A stretch of 64,000 bases of DNA, from assembly GCF_001632365.1 (NCBI RefSeq), contig NW_024468586.1:62001-126000 (forward strand). Reading direction: 5' to 3'. The position numbers and the translations under genes were made by a program. The stretch comes from Laetiporus sulphureus 93-53 (lineage: Eukaryota; Basidiomycota; Agaricomycetes; Polyporales; Laetiporaceae). The notes under the pieces were generated by a model. It was not told the DNA's origin. It ran no database searches and saw nothing but the letters and a program-made list of their open reading frames with translations. This document shows positions 46,319 through 59,007 of this stretch, piece by piece (position 1 is the first letter of the stretch; every line of letters starts with the position of its first letter).

Positions 46319-49300
46319 ATGTCTGAGATCCCCCTGCAGAGTCTTGGACGAGCCAGGAAGTCAAAGGCTGGATACGTACCTCTCCAGAACGGCGAGCCGA
46401 GCGGCGACAACGACGAGGAGGGAGACAGCATGTCGATGAGCACCAGGGCCGCTGCATCGTCTTCAGCCAGGCGGAAGGGCAAACGCAGGGAGAGGTATGA
46501 TGCGGAACGCGCGGAGGAACACGCTACATTGCTCGGAGACGAGTCGCAGGAGGACGTGGAGTTGGAAGAGGAGAGCGATAGTTCAAAGAAGGCGCGGAAG
46601 CCGGAATCGCCATCACAGGTACGCTGTCGCATATATGTGCAGTCGTATTCACTGCATAAACGACCGAAGTAGCGGTCGTCATGGGCGCGCAGGTTCAAAC
46701 CACCACCTCAAGACAAATCAAGAGCGGTGCCATTCCGCCCTCCAGGTATGTCGCCACTCTATTACCTTGCTTGTGTGCAGTGCATCATGTCATTTGTATC
46801 AGACAAGCTGCGAGGCCACTTCCCACCAAACATCATCCGGAATCAAAAGTACAATGTCATCACATTCCTCCCCATTGTGTTCTATGAACAGTTCAAGTTC
46901 TTCTTCAACCTCTACTTCCTCGTGGTCGCGCTCTCGCAGTTTGTCCCTGCGCTGAAGATCGGTATGTCCGTCAGCAAAGTCCCTTGTCTTCGCGAGTTGA
47001 CGGTGTATAGGGTTCATCGTGACATACGTCGCGCCTCTCGCATTCGTCCTATCCGTGACAATGGGTAAGGAGGCTTATGATGACTATAAGCGCAATGTAC
47101 GCGATCGTGAGGCGAACTCTGCCAAATACATCGTCCTGGAGCCGGACACCTACGCCTCGCAGCAGGCTCCGCCTGACCCAAATGTCCATCGCGAGAGCGG
47201 GGTGTGCATGCGCTCTATACCCTCCTCGGTGCTGCGAGTAGGCGACTGCGTTCTGCTTGAAAAGAACCAACGTGTTCCCGCCGACCTGATCCTGCTCCGC
47301 ACGTCGGACCACTCGGGGGCGTGCTTCATCCGGACGGACCAGCTCGACGGAGAAACGGACTGGAAGCTGCGCGTTGCTGTCCCGTCATGTCAGAAGCTTC
47401 AAAGTGATGCAGAGTTGCTTAGGTTAGATGCTGAAATCTATGGTAAGTGTCCCCCCACGATGTAGATATCGGCTGGACTCATATCATTCCGCCGTGAGCT
47501 CAGCCGACGCGCCAATCAAGGACATCCACGCATTCGTTGGGACTTTCACCGTGAATGCTCCTCCGGCCATCCTGGAGGACGACGTGCCCATGGTCCAACA
47601 ACCGACTGTTGAGCCTCTCTCAGCGGAAAACATGTTATGGGCGAACACAGTCCTTGCAGCTGGCTCCGCCGTCGGATTCGTTATATACACTGGTTCTGAG
47701 ACTCGTGCTGTTATGAACACTAGTCACCCGGAAACCAAAACAGGACTGCTGGATTTGGAGATCAACAGACTCGCGAAGGTCAGTACTTTAACCTCTTTTG
47801 AAAAAAATAATTCAATGAGAAGCGGTTTAGATCCTATGTGCGGTCACTTTCGCTCTGTCGTTCGTGCTGGTGGCCCTGAACGGCTTCCGCGGCTTGTGGT
47901 ATATCTATATCTTCCGATTCCTTATTTTGTTCTCTTCTATTATACCTATCAGGTAGGCCTGGTCCCATTATAGTCCCCGAGGTTAAACTGATGCGGAGGT
48001 GCTAGCCTGCGAGTCAATTTGGATATGGGCAAGACAGTATACGCGCAGCAGATTATGTCAGACAAGGAGATACCCAATACGATTGTGCGGACAAGCACGC
48101 TTCCGGAGGAACTTGGGCGGATAGAGTACCTGCTTAGTGACAAGACAGGTACTCTTACGCAGAATGGTCAGCCATTTGAGATTATTATGAGGTTGGAGCT
48201 GACTGGCAACCTAGAGATGGAAATGAAGAAGCTGCATATGGGCACCGTGTCTTATGGTTACGACTCTATGGACGAGGTCGCGCATCAGCTGGCTGTTGCC
48301 TTTGGTGCGAGCACCGAGCAAGGTAACGATTGGACACACGACATTGGAAACCATCGCGACTAATGATTGCCGTCAGTCAATCTTCGAACGGGATCCAACC
48401 CGACTGGAGCGCAGTTGGCCACTCGGGGGCGCAGAGATATGTCTTCACGTGTCCACGATGTCGTGCTGAGCTTGGCACTCTGTCATAACGTGAGCTTGTC
48501 TACTTCGCTTGTGTTTCCCTCGCTGAAAAGGTATGTCTCCATAGGTCACCCCAGTTACTAACGACGATGGGACGGTCACCTACCAGGCCTCCTCGCCAGA
48601 TGAAGTCGCCATCGTGAAATGGACGGAGTCAGTAGGCCTCACGTTGACGTTCCGTGACCGTACGCGCCTCGAACTCCGAACACCATCTGGTGCCCATGTT
48701 TCGTTCGACATCCTTGATATTTTTCCATTTACCTCCGAGTCAAAGCGTATGGGAATCGTCGTGCGCGACACGCAGTCGGGTGAGATCACCTTCCTACAGA
48801 AGGGTGCGGATGTAGTCATGACCCGCATCGTACAACGGAACGACTGGCTCGAGGAGGAATGTGCCAACATGGCCCGAGAAGGTTTGCGCACACTCGTGGT
48901 GGCGCGGAAACGGCTGAGCGAAGCGACCTATGCCCTCTTCAAAGAACGCCATCATCAGGCGAGCATCCGCGTGGAAGGCCGAAATGAGGCCATGGCCGCC
49001 GTCGTGACTGGACTCCTTGAACACGAGCTGGAGCTGTTAGGTCTGACTGGTGTCGAGGACAAATTACAAGATGATGTCAAATCGACTTTGGAGCTGCTTC
49101 GGAATGCCGGCATCAGGATCTGGATGCTCACAGGCGACAAGATTGAAACTGCTACTTGCATAGCAATCTCCACGAAGCTGGTTGCGAGGAATCAATACAT
49201 CCATCAGGTTGCGAAGCGTGCGTCGACCCGTGGTTCGGCTCCGAGTTTGCCCCTCACTTCATCGATGCTCTCTGTGCCTTAGTGAAGACCTCTGACGAAG

Positions 49301-50627
49301 TTAGAGATCAGCTTGAGTTCCTCCAGAACAAGCTCGATTGCTGTCTAGTCATCGACGGGGAGTCATTACAAGTGCGTTGTGTTTCTGGCTGGTTTGTCGC
49401 ATTGCATGGGTTGAAGTGTGCATGCAGTTGTGCATGAACCTTTTCAGGGACGAGTTCGTCGAGATTGCGACGAAACTCTCTGCAGTTGTCGCCTGTCGCT
49501 GTTCGCCCACTCAGAAGGCAGACATAGCACGGCTCATCCGCAAGCATACCAGAAAGCGGGTCTGCTGCATAGGAGACGGAGGAAACGACGTCAGCATGAT
49601 TCAAGCGGCCGACGTTGGTGAGTAATCTTGAATGAAAAGGCAGGCCTTCCAGCAAATTCATCTGATATGCTCAGGCGTTGGAATTGTCGGCAAAGAAGGC
49701 AAACAAGCGTCCCTGGCTGCTGACTTCTCCGTGACGCAATTCAGCCACCTCACAAAACTCCTGCTATGGCACGGTCGCAATTCTTACCGCCGTTCTGCGA
49801 AGCTGGCACAATTCGTCATTCATCGCGGCCTCATCATCTCGGTCATGCAAGCCGTGTTCTCGGCCATCTTCTACTTCGCTCCGATAGCGTTGTACCAAGG
49901 ATGGCTCATGGTCGGATATGCCACTGTCTATACGATGGCGCCTGTGTTCTCGCTTGTACTCGACCGGGACGTGAGTGAGGATCTCGCGCTGCTATATCCG
50001 GAGCTGTATAAAGAGTTGGTGAAGGTAAGCGAGAACCGCAGGAATTAATGGCGTCCACTTTACGTGCTTGCAATCCAGGGCCGAGTGTTGTCGTACAAGA
50101 CATTCTTCATGTGGCTAATGATCAGCGTGTATCAAGGTCAGCTTGTTCACTCAAGATCCCCAACGAAGTGCTTACTAATGGGTCGGGCAGGAGCGGCTAT
50201 CATGATCATGTCTTTGTTGCTGTTCGAAAACGAGTTCCTGAACATCGTGTCCATCTCGTTTACGGCCTTGGTTCTCAATGAACTGATTATGGTGGCATCA
50301 GAGATCACTACATGGCGAGTGTGGATATTCCCCAATGACTTACGAAGCTAAAATTTCTCGATAGGCATATCTACATGGTGATGGCCGAAGTAGTGACACT
50401 GTTCTTCTACTCGATCAGCATTGTGTTCTTGCCTGAATACTTTGGTGAGTATTAATCAGCCAGCGCCGTGTCCTGCTTCTCATCATGCATTAGATCTTTC
50501 CTTTGTGCTTTCGGTGAGGTTCGCTTGGAAGGTGGCGGTGATTGTCGCGATCAGTGCATTCCCACCGTATGTTATAAAACTTATATACCGTCGGGTCGCA
50601 CCCGCCGCCTCCAGCAAATTACTGTAA
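46319..50627 (+). CDS. NEO1: P4-ATPase, Neo1/ATP9 type phospholipid flippase
   Basis: An integral Golgi/endosome ATPase that moves aminophospholipids to the cytosolic leaflet. In yeast the Neo1 class works without a CDC50 subunit. The start [16 protein letters not shown] begins a disordered leader. Then come [32 protein letters not shown] (first helices), [16 protein letters not shown] (actuator), and [19 protein letters not shown]. The phosphorylation site is [12 protein letters not shown], split by a 49-nt intron right after. Next are [44 protein letters not shown] and [20 protein letters not shown]-terminal helices end [16 protein letters not shown]. All catalytic motifs are intact and every intron I tested (about 45-65 nt) restores frame. 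[17 protein letters not shown] and [10 protein letters not shown] are typical of the Neo1 branch rather than Drs2/Dnf. Confidence 0.93.
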
Positions 50628-50844
50628 CTTATGCTGTTCATGCATTCGCGTTCCTGCACTTCATGTTGGACCTTTCTGTTTTGTCAAATGCATTTACATG
50701 ATTGCTTCTGGATCAGTGTCGGCAATGACGATGCAATGTCAGTCAGAAATCAGAGAATTGCAGGTATGCGTATGCGCTACAAAGAAGGAAGTGACTATAA
50801 GCGAAAGCGTCAAGATGGGCTACTAGCTACCACGTCAGCGCTCC
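50628..50844. terminator. Convergent 3' ends of NEO1 and NST1
   Basis: About 217 bp separate the stop of the flippase (50627) from the stop of NST1 on the other strand (50845). It must hold both 3' UTRs. I see no further gene. Confidence 0.5.
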
Positions 50845-53800
50845 CTAACTGCTGCTATGAGGCGAAGGTGACGGGTTGTGTGCCGCCGTGAAGGGGTTGC
50901 CAAAGAAGTTATTTGGCGACGGGTGTGAGTTGGGATGCCAGTCTGCGCCCGTCGGTGGCGACGTCGCTGCCCACAGCGGCGGTCCGATTGGCGCTGGTGG
51001 CCTCGGCGGCGCAAAGCCTGGTGGTGCAGGCGCGCCCCATGGTGCCCTGACGTCGGGTAGAGAGGTCCGCGGGCTTGCCCACGCAGGCGCACCTGGTGCC
51101 GCACGACGACCACCCGCAGGCGTGACAACCTCGTCATCGTCAGCCGCCAGTGCAGACGAGCCCAATGGGACCTTCGGGCTCGGCGACCGGCGCGTGGGTG
51201 AGGTGGACCCTGAGCCTGACGCCTCTCCCGACGTCGATGGACGCGCGATAGGTGCGATGGGCCGCGTGATCGGACCCGGCATTGACATGCTCGTGCTGGG
51301 CGTCATCAGTTGCGTCGGAGACGCGAGCGGATTTGCGTTCTGCACGGCCTTGGATGGCGGGGCGATCGGCGCGGGAGGGCCAATGGGTATTGGAGGACCG
51401 ATAGCACCTGCAGGAGGAGGCGCAATAGGACGTACAAAATTCGAAGCAGATTCATAGGGCACGCCGTTGCCGAACGTCCGCGGGACTGCAGACGGTCCCA
51501 GCGGGGGAGGGCCGACCATCCCCACGAACGGAAGGTGATGACCAGGCGGAAACGGCCCACGCGGCGAGAGCGTCGGGGGTGACATGACGTTCATTGGTGG
51601 GGAGAAGAGCGGCGTCGGGGGTGGCTGCTGCTGCGGGAGATGGTTTGAACTTGTGCTCGCCACGGGCATGGGGTGGGCCATCTGCGGCATCGCAGGCTGC
51701 TGTGGCGAGTTTGTGATCACCGACACGCGCGGCGGTGGCGCGCGGCTGAGGGGCGGCTGAATGGGTGTGGGAGCGATAGTCAGGACACTCGGAGCCTTGT
51801 TGAGGATCTTCTTTGCAGGCGGCGAACGCTGTGACGGCCCCGCCGCGTTGCGTGGCGAGGTGGGAGTGCGCGTATGAGCATTCCTTGAACCAGCGGATGC
51901 ACGCTGCTGCTGTTGCTGCTGCTGCTGTGCTGCCCGCTCGCGCGCTTCCGTTTCCCTCTCTGCCCTCTCCTTCTCCTTCTCAGCTCTTTCCTTTTCTGCC
52001 CGTTCCCGCTCCTCCCTTTCTTTTCGTTCCCTCTCCTCCCTTTCCTTCCGTTCCCGCTCCTCCTTCTCCTTCTTCACCGCACGGTCCTTTCTCTCCCTCT
52101 CTTCCCTCTCCTCCCTTGCCTTCCGCTCCCGCTCCTCCTTCTCCTTACGTGCACGCTCTTCCTTCTCTCTTCGTTTACGCTCACGCTCCGCCTCGCGCTC
52201 GCGCTCCTCCGCGAGCCGCTTCCGTCGCTCCTCCTCCTTGCGCGCCTTTTCCTCCTCCTGTGCTCGGCGGAGCGCCTCCCTCTTCGCGCGCTCTTCCTCC
52301 CGACGTTTGCGCGCTTCCTCCTCTTGTACGGCCTGCTTGGCCTTAAGCGCTGCCTCTTCTGCGGCCTTCTCTGCAGCCCGTGCTGCGCGTTCCTCGTCCT
52401 TCGCCAACTTCTGCAGCCTATATGCGGTGAACGATGAAGGGTGAGTATATGCGCACGGCTCATGTAGAGCGTACTTACCGCTTCTTATCCTTCTTTTTCT
52501 GGTTCTGCGTCTGCTTTTTCGCCTCCTTCTCCTTGTTGACTTTGTCCTCGTCCTCAAGTTCGCGGAGGAGCTGCAGTTGGCGTTCCTGCGCCACCTTCTC
52601 GCGGTATGCCTGCAGCACGCGTTGCTCAAACATTCGCGCGGCAAAGATCGAGAACATCCGCTTGCCCTCCTCCATCTTCTGCTCCTCAGTCATGACCTGC
52701 GCAGGGTGAGCGGGGGAAACGAATGCAATGTAATGCAGCATACCTCCTCATCTTCCTCGTCCTCGTCTTCGTCATCCTCATCCTCGTCCTCCTCATCCCC
52801 TTCCTCGTCGTCCTCATCCTCGCTGTCATCTTCCACGTCCACTATAGCTTCGTCTTCGCGCTGCATCCTTCGCTCAGCGAGCTGTTCCATCATCTCGAGG
52901 AACTTCTGCCCGTCGTTCTTGAGCAGGTCGTCTGCGACGGTGAGGATATTACCTGCGCCTGCTGCATAAGATCAAAGTCAGATGCGCGCACGAGAGGTGA
53001 GCATACTTGCCTGTGACGGTGAGGCTATTCCCGAAGCTCGCCAGCCCGTCGCGTCCATTTGCCTTGCGCGGTCGTCTCGTGCGGCGCTCGGGTGGCGGCT
53101 TCGTTTCGTCCTCATCTTCTGGCGCCTCATCCTCTTCGTCCTCGTCCTCGTCCTCATCTTCATCCTCCTCGTACTCCTCCTCCTCCTCGTACTCGTCGTC
53201 CTCGCCGTCGTCCTCAAACTCGCTCTCTGGTGGCGGTTTGGCCTTGCGGCCGTTGGGCAGGGCGTGCTTGCGAGGCGCCGGGTGGGCGGGTGCGTGGGGG
53301 TTGATGACGGCGCCGTTCTTGTCGAGCTCGACGGAGCCGGGGAAGGGCCCAGGGCCCTGCGGGGGAGGGAGGGTGCCGCCGGAGGAGATGTAGCGCTGCT
53401 GGTAGTTCGCGTACTGTTCTAGCTCCTCGTAATAAGCATCGTACAGTACCTCGAGCTCTTCCTCTATCGCATTCCTGTCTCGGGCAGGGCGGCGGGGCAG
53501 CACACGCGGGAGAAGGTGAGGGTCGGCAGGGTCAGAGGCGATCGGCGGGTCAGTGAAAAATTTTTGGGACAGCAAGGGCGGAACGCACCGCTTCCTGCCG
53601 CAGACGGCACAGCTGCAGGAATGCTTCTGCTGCTCCTTCATCTTCTTGAGGACGGCCTCCTTCTCGATCTTGACGAGGTTGCGGCGCTCTTCCTCGCCGA
53701 GGCCGAGCCAGAACTCCTTGATGCGCTCACGCTCCTCCGTCGTGCTGGTGCTCCAGATCTTATTATTTTTGGGCGGAGGCTGGCTGGCGCTGCCGTTCGC

Positions 53801-54953
53801 AGGCGGGCGTGGCTTGTGCGGGGCGGAGGCGTTGGAGGCGGGAGGCGATGGGTGATGATGGGGGTGAGTGTGGGGATAGGTGTGGGAGGCGAGGGGGGCC
53901 TTGCTCGCTGCGCGACGNNNNNNNNNNNNNNNNNNNNNNNNNNNNNNNNNNNNNNNNNNNNNNNNNNNNNNNNNNNNNNNNNNNNNNNNNNNNNNNNNNN
54001 NNNNNNNNNNNNNNNNNNNNNNNNNNNNNNNNNNNNNNNNNNNNNNNNNNNNNNNNNNNNNNNNNNNNNNNNNNNNNNNNNNNNNNNNNNNNNNNNNNNN
54101 NNNNNNNNNNNNNNNNNNNNNNNNNNNNNNNNNNNNNNNNNNNNNNNNNNNNNNNNNNNNNNNNNNNNNNNNNNNNNNNNNNNNNNNNNNNNNNNNNNNN
54201 NNNNNNNNNNNNNNNNNNNNNNNNNNNNNNNNNNNNNNNNNNNNNNNNNNNNNNNNNNNNNNNNNNNNNNNNNNNNNNNNNNNNNNNNNNNNNNNNNNNN
54301 NNNNNNNNNNNNNNNNNNNNNNNNNNNNNNNNNNNNNNNNNNNNNNNNNNNNNNNNNNNNNNNNNNNNNNNNNNNNNNNNNNNNNNNNNNNNNNNNNNNN
54401 NNNNNNNNNNNNNNNNNNNNNNNNNNNNNNNNNNNNNNNNNNNNNNNNNNNNNNNNNNNNNNNNNNNNNNNNNNNNNNNNNNNNNNNNNNNNNNNNNNNN
54501 NNNNNNNNNNNNNNNNNNNNNNNNNNNNNNNNNNNNNNNNNNNNNNNNNNNNNNNNNNNNNNNNNNNNNNNNNNNNNNNNNNNNNNNNNNNNNNNNNNNN
54601 NNNNNNNNNNNNNNNNNNNNNNNNNNNNNNNNNNNNNNNNNNNNNNNNNNNNNNNNNNNNNNNNNNNNNNNNNNNNNNNNNNNNNNNNNNNNNNNNNNNN
54701 NNNNNNNNNNNNNNNNNNNNNNNNNNNNNNNNNNNNNNNNNNNNNNNNNNNNNNNNNNNNNNNNNNNNNNNNNNNNNNNNNNNNNNNNNNNNNNNNNTGA
54801 CAGGTCTACGCCTTTCCCCTTGATCTTCTTTTTCTTTTTCTTCTTCCCATTCGTCGTTGCGCCAGCTGCGGGTAAGGGTGCGGGCGCGGGAGCAGTAGGC
54901 GGAGGCGGAGGCGCTGTGGCCTGCGTGATTTTTCGAGGTTTTGCAGCAGGCAT
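50845..54953 (-). CDS. NST1: Stress response protein NST1 family, interrupted by an assembly gap
   Basis: NST1 is a fungal protein that acts as a negative regulator of salt tolerance in yeast. It starts [19 protein letters not shown], then a poly-Lys run ([16 protein letters not shown]), where the N-gap begins. After the gap: [74 protein letters not shown], long Asp/Glu tracts, [35 protein letters not shown], and a very long charged helix of E/K/R repeats ([15 protein letters not shown]). The C-terminus is Pro/Gly/Ser-rich and ends [13 protein letters not shown]. Domain order and composition match NST1. About 880 nt of the N-terminal part are unknown, so intron and frame there cannot be checked. 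Confidence 0.9.
53918..54797. other. Assembly gap (880 N)
   Basis: A run of 880 unknown bases inside the N-terminal part of NST1. Any reading across it is meaningless. The flanks are GC-rich with simple repeats (poly-Lys on one side, Pro-rich on the other), a usual cause of such gaps. Confidence 0.99.
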
Positions 54954-55594
54954 GGTGCGTGTGACCAGGGAGACGGCAGTAGCTATGTCCAGATGGTGTA
55001 TGGTGAACGCAGCACGGAAAAGAATAGGATTCGGCTCGCCGGCGAGCAGAGTCCAAACAGATCAGTCTCGGACTGCAGTGAGAGCAAATGCAGAAATCAA
55101 TTCGGAGTGGTGTTTTCCGCGCCGCTCGTAAACAAATGAACAGAGTCTCGCAAAGATAGAGCCTGGTATGCACGTCGTGGTGAGGATGGTCTTGTCGGTG
55201 TGATGGTCAGTCAGACGAGCTTTGGGCGCTTCCTGAATCCTTGATCAGCTCGGAGCGCACGCGCCCCTGCCCCGCCGTGGGGCGATCAGATGGCAAATCA
55301 GCGTGTCCGGGGGTTTGGTGCCACTCACGTGCCTAGAGAACAAGAGAGTGGCTTCGTACCACTCATGCCGAGAGAACAATAGTTCGGCAGGAACGGAGTG
55401 TCAAGGGGTTTTGTGCCACTCGTGCCGAAAGAACAACAGCTCGGCACGAACAACGGACGCCACTCGTGAAATTCCCAGGGTGTGGCACATTGTCGTACAT
55501 ATATAAATGCGACTCTTCAGTGGGCAGTAGGCAGACAGCACACTCATCTTCTCTTTCTCTCCTCTCCACATCGCATATCAGAATCTCCATCGAC
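54954..55594. promoter_or_regulatory. Divergent promoter region between NST1 and NTPase copy C, with hairpin repeats
   Basis: It serves both genes by position. 55311-55480 holds three imperfect units beginning GTGCCACTC or GTACCACTC. Units 2 and 3 contain an inverted repeat TGCCGA...TCGGCA around AGAACAA. A TATATAAA box at 55500-55507 lies about 88 bp upstream of the NTPase ATG (55595). A pyrimidine-rich TCTTCTCTTTCTCTCCTC tract follows at about 55548, as expected near a fungal transcription start. Confidence 0.65.
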
Positions 55595-58500
55595 ATGTCG
55601 AACACCCAAGATTCGTCATCGGTTGACGTTTTGGCTTCCTTCTTTTCGCAACTTACCATAAAAGATGGCACGCCTTCTCAAGACCCACTGAAAGACGCGT
55701 TAGTGAACAATATCAAGACCATCTGGCAGGCATACGCTGGTGCAGGCTCCGGGAGTGGCAAGATGTTTCTTGATGGCACAATTTTGTTCATCACAAACTC
55801 AAACCTCCCACGCGATCGTATTCCCGGTGAACTACGGGCAGCTCTGTTCAAGGATGGTGGCGCGGATGGATCGTGGCAGAGACTTCAGCCCCTTCCAAGC
55901 GATCAACTGGACAAGTTGATGGCCGATAATGATATGACAGCATTTCTTCTATCTGCCTGCGGTATGTCTGTTCACTTCCCGTGCTTTCAGTAGTATTGAA
56001 TGATCATTGACATCATCATAGAACACGACCTGCCGCCTGCCGCGATTGAGACGATGTACGTCATTTCCATCCCTCATTGTTGGCCCGACACTTACCTTAT
56101 ATTTGTGATCATTCTATAGAGCCGAGCAGCAAAAGCGACTGGACGAGGCCTTCCATGTAAAGTTCCGCGGACGCTTCGATGAACTCTTTGTAGAAGCCTT
56201 GGACATTTACGCGAAAATATACGACAACGATATATACTACGGTCGCATGATACCCTTCGTTCAAGCTAGCGGAACAGGAAAGACTCGTTTGGCGTGGGAG
56301 CTAGGGCATCGGGTGAGTGCGATTGTTTTGCCTGTCGTACGCTCACTGATCGAAGGACATGAACGACAGATGCCTGCATTCTGTGTTTGTTTCCGAGAGG
56401 ACGAACTGCCAACCTCAGGATGGCCTCCTCGTGACGTCAACCGAAAGTTCTTTGATGGGCTCGATGGGCCGTCCACCTTCCTGGTGAGTTCTTCGTATGA
56501 TACCCCTTGACGTGCGTCGCTCAGTCAGACTCACAGGCAGAGGAGAAGGCGGCTGCTTTTCTCGGTGCGCTCGTGGAGGTCTTGCATAAAACAGCACCTG
56601 CCGATCTGGAGGGCTGGATCAAAGCCTGGTCTATCGAAAATCCAACCGATCTCGACGGTTCAAGTCGCCACAGTCACTTTGAAGATGTGAAAAAACTTAC
56701 GACAGAGCGGCTGACTGCGTTCAAGGAGGAATTGTTTACCTTGAGATCAGAGCACAACATCACTGTCAGCACTGATGCAGCGGAAGCTGATGACAACGCC
56801 GGAGATGAAGAATCCGGAACCAGCGTCACCCGCTGGCACCAGCATTTGTTCAGAATTCTCGCGAAGCCGGCTTTCGATAAGCTCGCGGACTCTGTGCAAC
56901 GTCTAGGGTATCAGAGGTTCCTTCTAAGTCTCGACGAGTGTACAGAACTCAACGATCCCGCCCTGCTTCGCGGTCCGAAAGGCCCGAGAGGTCCTCAGCG
57001 AAAGATGTCGCTCATCGCTCTTCAGCGGATCATCAAGGCCGCAGACGAATTTAGCTTCCCGCATGGCATCCAATTTTGGTATATGCTCTTGGACACGAAC
57101 TCCTCCGTGTATGAACTCGCTTCTTCTGGGCCAGACGCGTCCTCGTTTCGCTTAACGAGTGCACTTAAACCCTTGCCTGTGTTTTGTTACGTCGATTTCG
57201 ACCAAATGCGTTACGAAAACAAGCAAGATGACAAGCGAGGTGGCAAGCGAGGTGGCAAGCAAGATGACCAGCAAGATGGCAAGATCATAAATGCGGAAGA
57301 CGCTCTTCTGATCTCCTTCCTTGCAACGTTGGGCCGGCCTGTAAGTAGCGCTTCTTTCCATCTGCGTGCACTGTCACTCACCAAGCCGATATGCAGTACT
57401 GGTATTCCCTTCGCAACACTCCAGAAGTTGTGCGTGCTGCGATCAAGAAGCTAATCTACAACGACGCATTCGATCCGGCAAACCCTGATCATGTGTTCGC
57501 CATCTTTGCAAACCGTATCGTGCTGGAACTGAGCAATACGTCGCATTCGAGCCGGATCGCTATAAATGCCGTACGCAGTCACATGCGCCTCCTCACCGAT
57601 GTCCATGATGCGTTCATCATCACCGAGGCGCCGTCGGAACCTATGCTTGCCGTCGCTGCTGCACAAATCCTCAACGAAAATTCGCAGAACTACGCCAAAG
57701 CGTTGGACACACTGATGCGACGACTCATCATCGACGGGGTCGTGACTGATCGAGGGCGACAAGGTGAATTATCCATCAGGCTCTTGCTCACTCTCGCGCG
57801 GGACAAGGCGACGCTCCCGGATGGAGGAAAGTTTGTGGATTCCACAGAACCTACTCGGCGCGCTGTCCGTCCTGTAAAACTGTCAGACTTCCTAAAGACC
57901 TTGCTTGGCAAAGACCTCGGCATCAAGATCCAGAACACCACTGAGGAGGCCACCACTGAGGCGGCTGAGACTAAGGAGCCCACGACTGAGGAGCATGAGG
58001 AGGCTAAGGAAGCTAAGGAGTCCACGATTGAGGAGGATGAGGAGCCCACGACTCAGAAAACCAAGGCTCAGAAGGCCAAGGCTCTGAAGGCTCAGAAGGC
58101 GAAGGCTCTGAAGGCCAAGGCTCAGAAGGCGAAGGCTGACGCTCAGAAGGCGAAGGCTGAGGCTCAGAAGGCTAAGGCTGAGCAGGCCAAGGCTGAGAAG
58201 GCCAAAGCTGAGAAGACCAAGACTGAGAATGTCAGGCGTCTTTTAAAAGGTGCAGAAAAAGTTTGGATAAACTTTACTCACTGGATCCAAACCCCCGAAG
58301 AGATCTCTGTCATCACTCTCGAGTGGCTTGCTGAGCTGTGGTTCCGAGGTGCCGCCGTACAGTGCACCCATAATCAGGCGTTGCTCGATATGCTGTTTGT
58401 AACATACAGCGGAGACCTGAGCAAGCCTTTCGACAAGAAGAAGCTCGGATATGCCATCAAACAGATCAAGGCGCGAACGGATGCATCTGGATCAAAGCTA

Positions 58501-59007
58501 GTTGCTGGACTGGCGGGCCCTATCATAGAGACCACTAACGCGTCAGGCGAGACTGTGCGATATAAACCCGAGAACTACGTCGCAATTTTCATGGATTTCG
58601 CTTCCGAGAGTGCCATCGGACACGCTGGGGGGCCTCGCGTTGCTATCGAATTTGGGAAACCTGACATGCAGAAGCACAGCAACTGGATAGGGTACCTTGG
58701 GCCCGAGGAGCCGGAACGATACTGCCTCAACATCCGAGGGCACGATAGTCAGGTTTACACCGTGATCACCCCGGAATTCAAGGAACAGTTTGATCTTCTG
58801 TTTGCACATGCGATTGCTCCGAGTGGGCCCTTTGAGAAGTACGCGCACGCCATGAAATCGGCTATGGATCCTATCTCGTCGAGACTGCATATCAACCCTG
58901 TGTCGTTGAAGGCCGAGAAGAAAGCGGAAAGGGCGCCGGAGAAGGCGCCGGAGAATGCGAAGGCGGCGAAAGGGAACTCGAAGTCGGGAGGATCGAGCAG
59001 TAAGTGA
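55595..59007 (+). CDS. Intact Crinkler-like P-loop NTPase with C-terminal PD-(D/E)XK-like nuclease (copy C)
   Basis: Six exons (55595-55961, 56022-56055, 56120-56312, 56370-56483, 56525-57340, 57397-59007) join in frame to 1044 codons. An N-terminal header (MSNTQDSSSVDVLASFF, SWQRLQPLPSDQLDKLM) is followed by a P-loop at about residues 184-190 (QASGTGKTRLAWELG), CVCFREDELPTSGWPPRD, and a Walker B-like LLSLDECTELND at about 370. A conserved DRGRQGELSIRLLLTLARD comes next. A family-specific insertion of Lys/Ala/Gln repeats spans about 690-785. The nuclease-like part (FRGAAVQCTHNQALLDML ... GYAIKQIKARTD, about 830-865) has a D followed by Q-x-K as in restriction-fold nucleases. A Lys-rich tail ends the protein. 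This order (header, P-loop NTPase, restriction-fold nuclease) is that of fungal CRN-type proteins. No lesion seen. Host or symbiotic role is not deducible. Confidence 0.85.
57930..58235 (+). repeat. Coding minisatellite in NTPase copy C
   Basis: First Thr/Glu-rich units (ACTGAGGAG...), then tandem units of about 9-24 nt built on GCTCAGAAGGCGAAG, encoding repeats of A-Q-K-A-K. The length stays a multiple of three, so the frame is kept. It is absent from copies A and B, which go directly from the NTPase part to VWMNFTHW. Confidence 0.85.

Noticed and set aside
51813..52437. Pro/Ser/Leu-rich plus-strand frames of about 175 codons
   Set aside because: They are the antisense of the Glu/Lys/Arg-rich helix of NST1.
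53516..55173. Very long frames crossing 53918-54797
   Set aside because: They only exist because unknown bases were read as open codons.
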